Positions 1-4,867 of a stretch of 6,822 nucleotides of DNA are shown here, in pieces. Position 1 is the stretch's first letter; every line of letters starts with the position of its first letter. The notes under the pieces were generated by a model. It searched no databases, was not told where the DNA came from, and saw only the letters and a program-made list of their open reading frames with translations. Made by a program: the position numbers and the translations under genes. This DNA is from Candidatus Aenigmatarchaeota archaeon (GTDB lineage: Archaea > Aenigmatarchaeota > Aenigmatarchaeia > Aenigmatarchaeales > SZUA-1535), in assembly GCA_026985775.1 (NCBI GenBank), contig JALSPV010000128.1, positions 1 through 6,822 on the forward strand, given 5' to 3'.

Positions 1-155
1 AAAAGCTCCTCCAAGCAAGCTCCCAGCAGCAAAGGAGACAAGTATAAACACTAATTTTCAAACGACCCTTCTTTCATCAAAAGCGAAAATACTCCAACAA
101 ACGCGAGCAAACTATCTATTATCGTTGCAAGCAGTATGTACATGAGTACTTCCAT
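1..155 (-). pseudogene. ZIP-family metal transporter, N-terminal part, frameshifted and cut by window edge
   Basis: Starting from ATG at 155 the protein begins MEVLMYILLATIIDSLLAF and continues into a second hydrophobic stretch (VGVFSLLMKEG), then stops at TAG (51-53) after SFEN. In the next frame, directly after the break, the translation is KLVFILVSFAAGSLLGGAF, the typical second transmembrane helix of ZIP (ZupT/GufA-like) divalent metal transporters. The break is at a run of four T on the plus strand (55-58). One additional base there would give GAA AAA TTA and a single open frame to the window edge (52 codons). ZIP proteins are integral membrane carriers for zinc, iron or manganese. Family assignment rests on roughly 50 residues, so substrate cannot be judged. 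The gene lies 45 nt after the metallophosphoesterase, on the same strand. The lesion is either a homopolymer sequencing error or a real frameshift. Start could also be the internal ATG at 143. Confidence 0.7.
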
Positions 156-168
156 GAGCTAAAGAATT

Positions 169-176
169 ATTTTATA
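169..176 (-). promoter_or_regulatory. possible TATA box of the ZIP gene
   Basis: On the minus strand this reads TATAAAAT. It is centred about 30 nt from the internal ATG at 143 and only about 18 nt from the ATG at 155. It would therefore fit leaderless initiation at 143 better than at 155. A second TATA-like stretch (TTTTATGT on the minus strand, about 183-189) sits about 30 nt from the ATG at 155. AT-rich context makes either call weak. Confidence 0.3.
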
Positions 177-199
177 CATCACATAAAACTTTCCTTCTA

Positions 200-961
200 C
201 TACAAAATCTTTCTAAGTTCTCCCAGTTTTGCAAGTCTTTTTATTCCAAGATCTTTATCAACAAGTATAACTTCGAGAGAATCTATATCAATTTCTCTCA
301 AAAGCGGTGAAAGGAGTTCTTCTTTGGGAAGCAAGTTTATTTCGCTTCCCTGTGCAAATGTAGAAAATGCTGGTAAAACTAAAATCTCAAAACCAAAAAC
401 CTTTCCGTAAAGAAAGCAAGCGACCTTTTCCTTTTTTCCTGCTGGAGAATAAAATGCTATGCTTGGATGCTCATGAGCAATAATAACACTTTTTCCCTTA
501 AGCTCGCTTAATGTTTTAACCATTTTATGCCCATGAAAAAACACAAAATTTTTCTCCGCGTAGCACTCCACAACCTCTACGTTCTTAAACTTTTTAGTAA
601 CACGCGCTATGAAATTGTCGTGATTTCCTTTAACAACTATTATTTTTTCACAGTGTTTTCCAAGAAATCGCAAAAGCTCGCTTACTTCGCGAAATTCATG
701 GTAACTTGTCTCGCTAAACTCGTGCTTTACATCACCATTTAGAATTATTTTTTCTATTTTCCCTTCAAGCTTTTCTAAGAGCTGCGTAAGCATTTCTATT
801 TCTTCTTTGAACTGTGTTTTTGGAAGAAAAACTCCATAATACTCTGCCATTATGCCTTCATAACCGAGGTGTAAATCAGCTATACAAAGTGCTTTAATTG
901 GTTTAACATAAATTGCTGGCAATACACAAGGAACAACAATGTCTTTACTAAGCTCAAGCAT
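200..961 (-). CDS. archaeal metallophosphoesterase (COG1407-type calcineurin-like phosphoesterase)
   Basis: The 253-residue protein has the complete calcineurin-like metal-binding set in order: DLH at residues 29-31, GD at 76-77, GNHD at 112-115, an AHEHP box at 162-166 and HGH at 143-145. These residues bind a dinuclear metal centre that hydrolyses phosphoesters. Length and the DLHLGYE start match the archaeal COG1407 group, whose substrate is generally unknown; some bacterial relatives sit beside DNA repair helicases. No signal peptide or membrane segment is visible, so it should be cytosolic. It begins 23 nt after the Nog1 gene stop on the same strand, so cotranscription is likely, but a TATA-like TTTAAA over the Nog1 stop could also drive it as a leaderless transcript. 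It is intact and unremarkable in composition. Confidence 0.9.
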   Translation of the reverse strand: MLELSKDIVVPCVLPAIYVKPIKALCIADLHLGYEGIMAEYYGVFLPKTQFKEEIEMLTQLLEKLEGKIEKIILNGDVKHEFSETSYHEFREVSELLRFLGKHCEKIIVVKGNHDNFIARVTKKFKNVEVVECYAEKNFVFFHGHKMVKTLSELKGKSVIIAHEHPSIAFYSPAGKKEKVACFLYGKVFGFEILVLPAFSTFAQGSEINLLPKEELLSPLLREIDIDSLEVILVDKDLGIKRLAKLGELRKIL

Positions 962-983
962 GAATGGAAAAAACTGTAAAAAA

Positions 984-989
984 TTTAAA
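984..989 (-). promoter_or_regulatory. possible internal TATA box of the metallophosphoesterase gene
   Basis: TTTAAA, inside the minus-strand stretch TTTTAAATTTTTTAC, is centred 25.5 nt from the phosphoesterase ATG at 961. This is the spacing seen for other leaderless starts in this window. It overlaps the TAA stop of the upstream Nog1 gene (985-987). Being AT-only sequence, it could be chance. Confidence 0.4.
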
Positions 990-1959
990 ACTTTTCAAGA
1001 AGCTGTTTTTTCAAATCTTCTATTCCTTCACCTGTTTTACATGAGATGAAAATGGTGATGTATTTTCTGGCTTTTTTTACAAGCTCTTCGTTGGCAATAT
1101 CTATCTTATTTGCTACAACTATCATTTCTTTTTCGGAGAACTCTTTTTTTATTTCTCTGAAAAGATTTTCTTGGTCTTTCCATGGAGTTATACCGCTTAT
1201 ATCAAAGAGGTAAACAACTATATCTGCAAGCGCTTTTATGGCAACTATTGCTTTCTTTTCTATTTTGTTTCTCTTTTCTATAGCTCTATCTAGCAACCCC
1301 GGAGTATCTATAACCTGAATTCTTTTTCCTCTATGCTCTATATAACCAAGCATTAATCCTTGAGTTGTGAAAGGATATTCCCTTATTTTTGGTTTGCTTC
1401 CTGTAAGGGCGTATAGCAGAGAGGATTTTCCAACATTTGGTAATCCTGCTAACACAATTGTTTTTGTTTCTTCAAAATCCGGAAGTTTTTTCAATTCAAG
1501 AAGAATGTACAAATTTTCAAATCCTTGTTTTTTTAGTCTTTTAAAAAGCGATGCTATCCTTCCGTAAAATTCTTTTCTAAGCGTCCTTGCCTGCGAAGCA
1601 GAGGTAACGCCCTTAAGTTTTTTCAAGTATATTCGTTTGAGTTCAAGGATTTTTTTCCTTGTCCAATTCGCACTTGCGAGAATTTTTTTGAGAACATCTT
1701 TTTTCATGTAAATTTCTAGGAGCTGGAGATAAACTTCTGGTATTTTGTCAAGGTTTGGAAAAGATTTAAAAACTAGCAACAAACGCTTTGCTGCTATGCT
1801 TCCAGCTGTTTCTATTCGCACACACTCCTTTTCTTTTGCTATTTCTGTTCTATTACCTTTAACAATTGTTTTTGCGGCTTTTTGTGAGGCATGCGAAAAT
1901 GCCATGTTGATAATGCTTTCAGTATCCTCGAAGTGTATGTTTTTGAATGGATTTTTCAT
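985..1959 (-). CDS. nog1: Nog1-family GTPase (archaeal, ribosome-assembly type)
   Basis: This 324-residue protein joins an N-terminal helical domain (starting NPFKNIHFEDTES and about 165 residues long) to an OBG/Nog1-type G domain. Numbered from ATG 1959, G1 is GLPNVGKSS at 172-180, the G2 threonines are in YPFTTQG near 198, G3 is DTPG at 218-221, G4 is NKID at 284-287 and G5 is SCKTGEG at 306-312. The segment RNKIEKKAIVAIKALAD between G3 and G4 is characteristic of the Nog1 group. In eukaryotes Nog1 acts in 60S subunit assembly; a role on the archaeal large subunit is inferred. The frame also opens at GTG 1968, but ATG 1959 is preferred because it lies 27.5 nt from the TATATA centre. The C-terminus stops just after G5, as in short archaeal forms. 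Likely first gene of a minus-strand operon with the phosphoesterase. Confidence 0.92.
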   Translation of the reverse strand: MKNPFKNIHFEDTESIINMAFSHASQKAAKTIVKGNRTEIAKEKECVRIETAGSIAAKRLLLVFKSFPNLDKIPEVYLQLLEIYMKKDVLKKILASANWTRKKILELKRIYLKKLKGVTSASQARTLRKEFYGRIASLFKRLKKQGFENLYILLELKKLPDFEETKTIVLAGLPNVGKSSLLYALTGSKPKIREYPFTTQGLMLGYIEHRGKRIQVIDTPGLLDRAIEKRNKIEKKAIVAIKALADIVVYLFDISGITPWKDQENLFREIKKEFSEKEMIVVANKIDIANEELVKKARKYITIFISCKTGEGIEDLKKQLLEKF

Positions 1960-1983
1960 GTAAAACACTGTTTCAAAAAAGCT

Positions 1984-1989
1984 TATATA
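1984..1989. promoter_or_regulatory. shared bidirectional TATA box (TATATA)
   Basis: The self-complementary TATATA is centred at 1986.5. The plus-strand ATG of the microprotein is 26.5 nt to the right and the minus-strand ATG of the Nog1 GTPase is 27.5 nt to the left. Both distances place a transcription start on or next to the start codon. On the plus side it is preceded by AAAAAAGC, a good purine-rich BRE. On the minus side the preceding bases are CTGCGAG, a poorer BRE, so transcription may favour the microprotein. No other TATA candidate lies between the two start codons. Confidence 0.65.
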
Positions 1990-2012
1990 CTCGCAGGGTG
2001 GTATTCAAAAAC

Positions 2013-2090
2013 ATGATAGCAGAGGAATGGGAGGAGGAATGGGGGGAAGATTTTGAAGAAGAATGGGAAGAAGACTGGGAGGAAGAGTAA
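2013..2090 (+). CDS. acidic, tryptophan-rich microprotein with an aromatic residue every fourth position
   Basis: The frame runs ATG to tandem TAA TAA (2088-2093) and encodes 25 residues: MIAEEW, then EEEW, GEDF, EEEW, EEDW and EEE. By direct count it has 16 Asp/Glu, four Trp and one Phe, and no Lys, Arg or Cys. The aromatics fall at 6, 10, 14, 18 and 22, exactly every fourth residue, so a helix would carry an aromatic stripe on an otherwise acidic surface. Synonymous codons differ between the 12-base units (GAG/GAA, GAT/GAC), and Phe (TTT) replaces Trp (TGG) at two base changes; both suggest selection on the protein rather than a fresh DNA duplication. A TATA box 26.5 nt upstream supports leaderless expression, and a T-rich tract follows. 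I recognise no family; function is unknown. The alternative is an untranslated purine-rich tract. Confidence 0.6.
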   Translation: MIAEEWEEEWGEDFEEEWEEDWEEE

Positions 2091-2139
2091 TAAAGCAATA
2101 CATTACATTGAAAGCAAGTCGTAATTTAAAAATTTATTA

Positions 2140-2157
2140 TTTTTTCTTTTTCTTCTT
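2140..2157 (+). terminator. T-rich tract, probable archaeal terminator of the microprotein transcript
   Basis: T6-C-T5-C-TT-C-TT follows the microprotein stop by about 50 nt and precedes the pilin TATA box by 12 nt. Archaeal termination uses uridine-rich stretches without an obligatory hairpin. No stem is needed or seen here. Confidence 0.5.
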
Positions 2158-2169
2158 CAAGACAAAAGG

Positions 2170-2178
2170 TTTATATAA
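2170..2178 (+). promoter_or_regulatory. TATA box of the pilin-like gene and downstream operon
   Basis: TTTATATAA has its TATATA core (2172-2177) centred 26.5 nt before the ATG at 2201. The preceding ACAAAAGG suits a BRE. There is no Shine-Dalgarno motif between it and the ATG, consistent with a leaderless mRNA. Confidence 0.65.
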
Positions 2179-2200
2179 CCTTATTTTCAGGAATAGAATT

Positions 2201-2548
2201 ATGCGGACAAAAGGAATAGAGCTCCCGATGAACACTTTGGTGATTATAGCTATTGCTATTCTTGTCCTTCTCGGCTTAACCGCTTTTTTCCTGCAGGGAA
2301 TAACCTCACCCTCACAAAACGTAGAGGCACAGCAGAACTTCAATTCTTATTGCATGCAGTGGGTAAACGAGGAATGTAATGGAAATAGCGCAATTCTACC
2401 AAACGTCTTTAATGCTTATAATCAGTGGAAGCAAGCGTACAAAAAGGCTGACGGGAATCTTTGCCTTTGGAGTGATTTAGGGACGGGAGGATGTCCCACC
2501 AAAGGAGAAGTAGTATCAATTCTTAAAATCGCCTGCCACTGCAAATAA
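2201..2548 (+). CDS. class III signal peptide (type IV pilin-like) small secreted protein
   Basis: The 115-residue protein starts MRTKGIELPMNTLVIIAIAI. This is a short basic leader ending in KG, a glutamate two residues after the predicted cut, then about 22 hydrophobic residues to Phe30, the arrangement of archaeal class III signal peptides processed by an EppA/FlaK-type prepilin peptidase (cut predicted after Gly5). The mature domain after the helix has six cysteines (51, 59, 88, 98, 112, 114), enough for three disulfides, and is rich in Asn, Gln and Trp. It would sit on the outer face of the membrane, as a minor pilin or an anchored subunit. The frame is open upstream to 2063, but the TATA spacing and the leader fix the start at 2201. 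It is the first gene of the plus-strand cluster; the SPFH gene starts 13 nt after its stop. The specific role is unknown. Confidence 0.8.
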   Translation: MRTKGIELPMNTLVIIAIAILVLLGLTAFFLQGITSPSQNVEAQQNFNSYCMQWVNEECNGNSAILPNVFNAYNQWKQAYKKADGNLCLWSDLGTGGCPTKGEVVSILKIACHCK

Positions 2549-2561
2549 GGAGCGTGAATAT

Positions 2562-3386
2562 ATGAGGCAAAATCTACTTCAGCTTCTTGTATTTTTTCTT
2601 TTGTTTGCCTTAGGGGCTGTGATGTTTTATTAAGCAAATCCATTGAACTAAAAGCCCCTGGTATTCTCTTAGCGCCCCTATGCAATTTCAGGAATAAAGG
2701 TTATTTACCAGTATGAAAAGGGTATACTCTTCACCTTGGGAAAATTCCAAGGCCTGCTTGATGCCGGCCTTGTTTGGGCAGCACCTGTAATTCAAAACCT
2801 CACAAAAATCGATCTAAGGGTACAAACAATAGATTTACCGAAGCAGGAAGTTATCACCCGAGATAATGTTCCTGTGAAAATAAATGCGACTGTTTTCTTT
2901 CGCGTTCAGTTTCCTGAAAAAGCTGTTTTGAATGTAGAGGATTACAGATATGCAACAATGATGTATGCTCAAACAGTGTTAAGAGATGTAATAGGCGGCG
3001 TTGAACTTGATGACCTACTTGCAAAAAGAGATGAAGTCGCAGAGAATATAAGAAAGATTGTAGACGAAATTACCGACCAATGGGGTATAGATGTTACAGG
3101 CGTTAGACTACAGGATATAGAAATTCCGGAAGAAATGCGGCGTGCGATGGCAAGACAGGCTGAAGCAGAGAGGGAAAGAAGAGCTGTGATAATAAAATCA
3201 GAGGGAGAAGTAAAAGCAGCAGAAAATCTTGTACAAGCAGCAAAGCTTATTGCAAAAGCACCTGAGGCGCTACATTTAAGAACGCTCCACACTCTTGCTG
3301 AAATTTCAACAGATCAGAATCAGAAGGTTGTTATACTTCTTCCAATTGAAATAATGAAAGCGTTTTTAAAGAACGAAAAAAAATAG
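2562..3386 (+). pseudogene. SPFH/band-7 (stomatin-like) membrane protein, N-terminus interrupted by two homopolymer indels
   Basis: The core is a clear prohibitin/stomatin-type SPFH protein: VIYQYEKGILFTLGKFQG, then QEVITRDNVPVKINATVFFRV, ending the domain with EEMRRAMARQAEAERERRA and an alanine-rich coiled coil. Such proteins form membrane-anchored oligomers that organise membrane domains, often with a NfeD-like protease, which is not seen here. An AAGGAG (2547-2552), overlapping the pilin stop, lies 9 nt before ATG 2562, which opens a membrane segment (LLQLLVFFLLFALGAVMF). Stops follow at 2631, 2649 and 2670. One extra T at T4 (2625-2628) and one fewer C at C4 (2675-2678) bypass all three and join everything into one 274-residue frame. 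The uninterrupted part can only start at TTG 2736, which would lack the membrane anchor. It is 6 nt before the nuclease gene. Either an assembly error or a decaying gene. Confidence 0.82.
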
Positions 3387-3392
3387 CCTTTT

Positions 3393-3806
3393 ATGCGCGG
3401 AATATATGCGCTAATTCTTTTTCTTCCGGAAAACAAACAAATACACATAGGTGCACTTGGAAAAATTGATTTTAGGAAAGGCTTTTACTGCTATATAGGA
3501 AGTGCGCAGAACAACTTAGAAAAGCGTATACAAAGACATTTAAAACTAAAAAAGAAAAAGAAGTGGCATATCGATTATTTTAGAGAGCATACAGAAGTAA
3601 AAGCTATTTTTATTAAGAGGAATGCAAAAAAAGAAGAGGAATGCAAAAGTGCCAAGGTTCTTGGAGAGCTTTTCATTCCCGTTCTTCACTTTGGTTGTAG
3701 CGATTGCTTATGCAAAGCTCATTTATTCTACTCTCCGAATTTCATGCACCTGAAAAAAGCGTTAGTATCTTTAGGGTTTGAGGAATATGGAATGGGAAAA
3801 GTTTAA
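3393..3806 (+). CDS. GIY-YIG nuclease family protein of the DUF123 (COG1833) type
   Basis: The 137-residue protein has GIY at residues 3-5 and YIG at 34-36, followed by Arg45, the basic stretch KKKKKWHID (53-61) and ECKSAKVLG near 83-91, all in the order of DUF123/Uri-superfamily proteins. The C-terminal HFGCSDCLCKAHLFY (99-113) supplies three Cys and one His, the family's metal-binding-like box. Related proteins are predicted or shown to cut DNA through the GIY-YIG fold; the cellular role of this archaeal family is not settled. Length is normal and the frame intact. It starts 6 nt after the SPFH stop and its last 20 nt overlap the Taw3 start, so the genes are almost surely cotranscribed and perhaps translationally coupled. 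No Shine-Dalgarno motif is obvious before the ATG. Confidence 0.88.
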   Translation: MRGIYALILFLPENKQIHIGALGKIDFRKGFYCYIGSAQNNLEKRIQRHLKLKKKKKWHIDYFREHTEVKAIFIKRNAKKEEECKSAKVLGELFIPVLHFGCSDCLCKAHLFYSPNFMHLKKALVSLGFEEYGMGKV

Positions 3807-4372
3807 GACACGCGTAATGAAAACCCTTCAAGAACACATTAATGAAGGAAAAGTTGATAGAGAAATACTCCCTCTCCTCGAAAAAATAAAATTCCTTCCC
3901 TTTTTTCGCAACCCTTTCCAGCTGCGCTGGAAGGATTTGCGTAATAGATGTTCCTAGTTTCGGTGAAAAAAAGGCATGTAAATTTCTGGGAAAGTGGCAC
4001 AGAAATGTTAACGCCGAGTAAATAGTAAAAGCTGTTGAAAATGGTTTGCATGAAGTCTGGTTACTTGCACAACCACCAATTTTGCATGTTGCATGTAAAA
4101 CACTTGAGCATGCTAAGGCGCTTCTTGTGATAGCAAATGAAAGCGGATTGCGCAACTCTGGTATAATTTCACTAAAGAAGAATATTGCAAGAATAACATC
4201 TTCTGAAAGGATTGAAACGCTTCTTGCATTAAACAAAAAAGTTTTTGTGAATAAAGAATACATCGCTGTACTTGCGCAAAAAGCAAATGAAAAGTTCCTT
4301 CGTGGAAGAGAAAAGTTAAGAAAGTTTGAAGAAGAAATTGAAGAAGCAAAAGAAAAGTTACTATCCCTCTAA
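3787..4372 (+). pseudogene. taw3: Taw3/TYW3-type tRNA wybutosine methyltransferase, frameshifted plus one in-frame stop
   Basis: Read across the lesions this is a near full-length (about 194 codons) Taw3: an N-terminal EGKVDREILPLLEKI, the SAM-binding-protein signature TLSSCAGRICVID, FLGKWHRNVNAE, then QPPILHVACKTLEHA and ITSSERIETL, ending in a charged helix. Taw3 methylates N4 of the tricyclic base 37 intermediate of tRNA-Phe in wyosine synthesis. The first frame (ATG 3787, overlapping the nuclease gene by 20 nt) breaks at T6 (3901-3906); skipping one T continues with FFATLSSCAGR. A TAA (4019-4021) then replaces one residue, where homologues commonly have an acidic or polar residue, before IVKAVENG. 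The longest intact piece is the C-terminal part from TTG 4046. A CAA-to-TAA transition would explain the stop. Two independent lesions suggest decay or error; see the stem-loop after T6. Confidence 0.85.
3901..3934 (+). other. slippery T6 followed by a 9-bp stem-loop inside taw3
   Basis: CCC TTT TTT C (T6 at 3901-3906) is followed after 7 nt by an inverted repeat, CTTTCCAGC (3914-3922) and GCTGGAAGG (3926-3934), with a TGC loop and one U-G pair. The frame must move +1 exactly at T6 to continue the Taw3 sequence. A slippery run, a 5-9 nt spacer and a stable stem is the layout of recoding sites. The stem also encodes the conserved LSSCAGR motif, so it may be incidental. Confidence 0.4.
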
Positions 4373-4594
4373 AATTTTTATTTCCTCGTTTCTTTTGAGG
4401 TAAGAAGCCACTGCCAGCAGGTTTTTTGTTTTTTTGAGAATTTTTCTAAGTTCCTCTAACCTTTCTCCAGCACACTTTACACAGTAAGATTTTTTCAGGT
4501 CCACCACTGCAACACATGTTTTTTCCACGAGGATTGATTTCACCTCAACCGGCACAGAGACACCACATCTCTGACATGGCACCACAGAAACCAC
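4361..4594 (-). CDS. small zinc-ribbon protein of unknown function
   Basis: The longest reading is 77 residues from GTG 4594. It has CQRCG at 7-11 and YCVKCAGERL at 37-46, a two-knuckle CxxC...CxxC zinc site, with an extra Cys27 between them, followed by a basic helix (LRKILKKTKNLLAVASYLKR). Such proteins bind nucleic acid or other proteins, but I do not recognise a family. The start is uncertain: a GGGGTGG motif (4591-4597) stands 5 nt before GTG 4585, and GTG 4582 lies 24.5 nt from a TATA-like ATAAAAAT, so the true protein may be three or four residues shorter. It converges on taw3 and their ends overlap by 12 nt, so the two transcripts would be antisense at the 3' ends. Confidence 0.65.
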   Translation of the reverse strand: MVSVVPCQRCGVSVPVEVKSILVEKTCVAVVDLKKSYCVKCAGERLEELRKILKKTKNLLAVASYLKRNEEIKILEG

Positions 4595-4867
4595 CCCAAG
4601 AAATTTTTATGAGTGGATGTCAAAGGGAAAATTTAAAAGCCTCTTAACAATAGAGAAATCCTGTTACATGTTTTTTCCATTTGATGAAATTTGCTTTACT
4701 GATCTTAAACATTAGCTTGGAATTTATAAAAGATATATTTAAATTTTTCTCTTTTGTATTCGTCAATTGTCTATTTTTCTATAATTTTTTACACCTCATT
4801 TGCTATGGTTTTTGACATACTTGAGCACAGAAAAACCCCATAGCAAAATAAAGGTACTCACCTTCCT
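4595..4867. other. intergenic region between phosphorylase homologue and zinc-ribbon gene
   Basis: This AT-rich stretch carries the likely zinc-ribbon promoter at its left end (minus-strand ATAAAAAT at 4603-4610 and TTTTAAAT near 4635). The middle, about 4720-4790, is almost pure A/T with many TATA-like words and no convincing gene. The right end has two adjacent hairpins just past the phosphorylase stop. Two small open frames (4617-4715 plus strand and shorter ones) have no usual promoter spacing and no recognisable sequence. Confidence 0.5.
4799..4847. repeat. long inverted repeat / hairpin 3' of the phosphorylase homologue
   Basis: TTTGCTATGG then TTTTT (4799-4813) pairs with AAAAA then CC and CCATAGCAAA (4831-4847). 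That gives 10 bp, a two-base CC bulge, 5 bp and a 17-nt loop. It ends 20 nt after the phosphorylase stop (minus strand). A second short hairpin, AAGGT-ACTC-ACCTT (4851-4864), fills the space up to the stop. Neither strand has a U-run right after the stem, so a classic intrinsic terminator is unlikely; 3'-end protection or a small RNA are alternatives. Confidence 0.6.

Noticed and set aside
1960..1968. GTG start three codons upstream for the Nog1 gene
   Set aside because: Only 18.5 nt from the TATATA centre; the ATG at 1959 fits both spacing and family alignment.
2063..2200. Upstream in-frame extension of the pilin-like gene
   Set aside because: It crosses the T-rich tract and the TATA box and would bury the class III signal peptide.
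2736..2738. TTG as the true start of the SPFH gene
   Set aside because: It falls inside the conserved LGKFQG region, after conserved QYEKG upstream; homologues have a membrane anchor before this.
4019..4021. TAA read as an amino acid (stop recoding or altered code)
   Set aside because: TAA ends several normal genes in this window, so a recoded TAA is not credible.
4681..4703. TGATGA followed by CTGA, resembling a C box and D' box of a C/D guide RNA
   Set aside because: No C' and D boxes at suitable spacing and no terminal stem, so not supported.
4617..4715. Plus-strand 32-codon open frame in the spacer after the zinc-ribbon gene
   Set aside because: TATA spacing is wrong, there is no Shine-Dalgarno motif and no recognisable sequence; likely chance.
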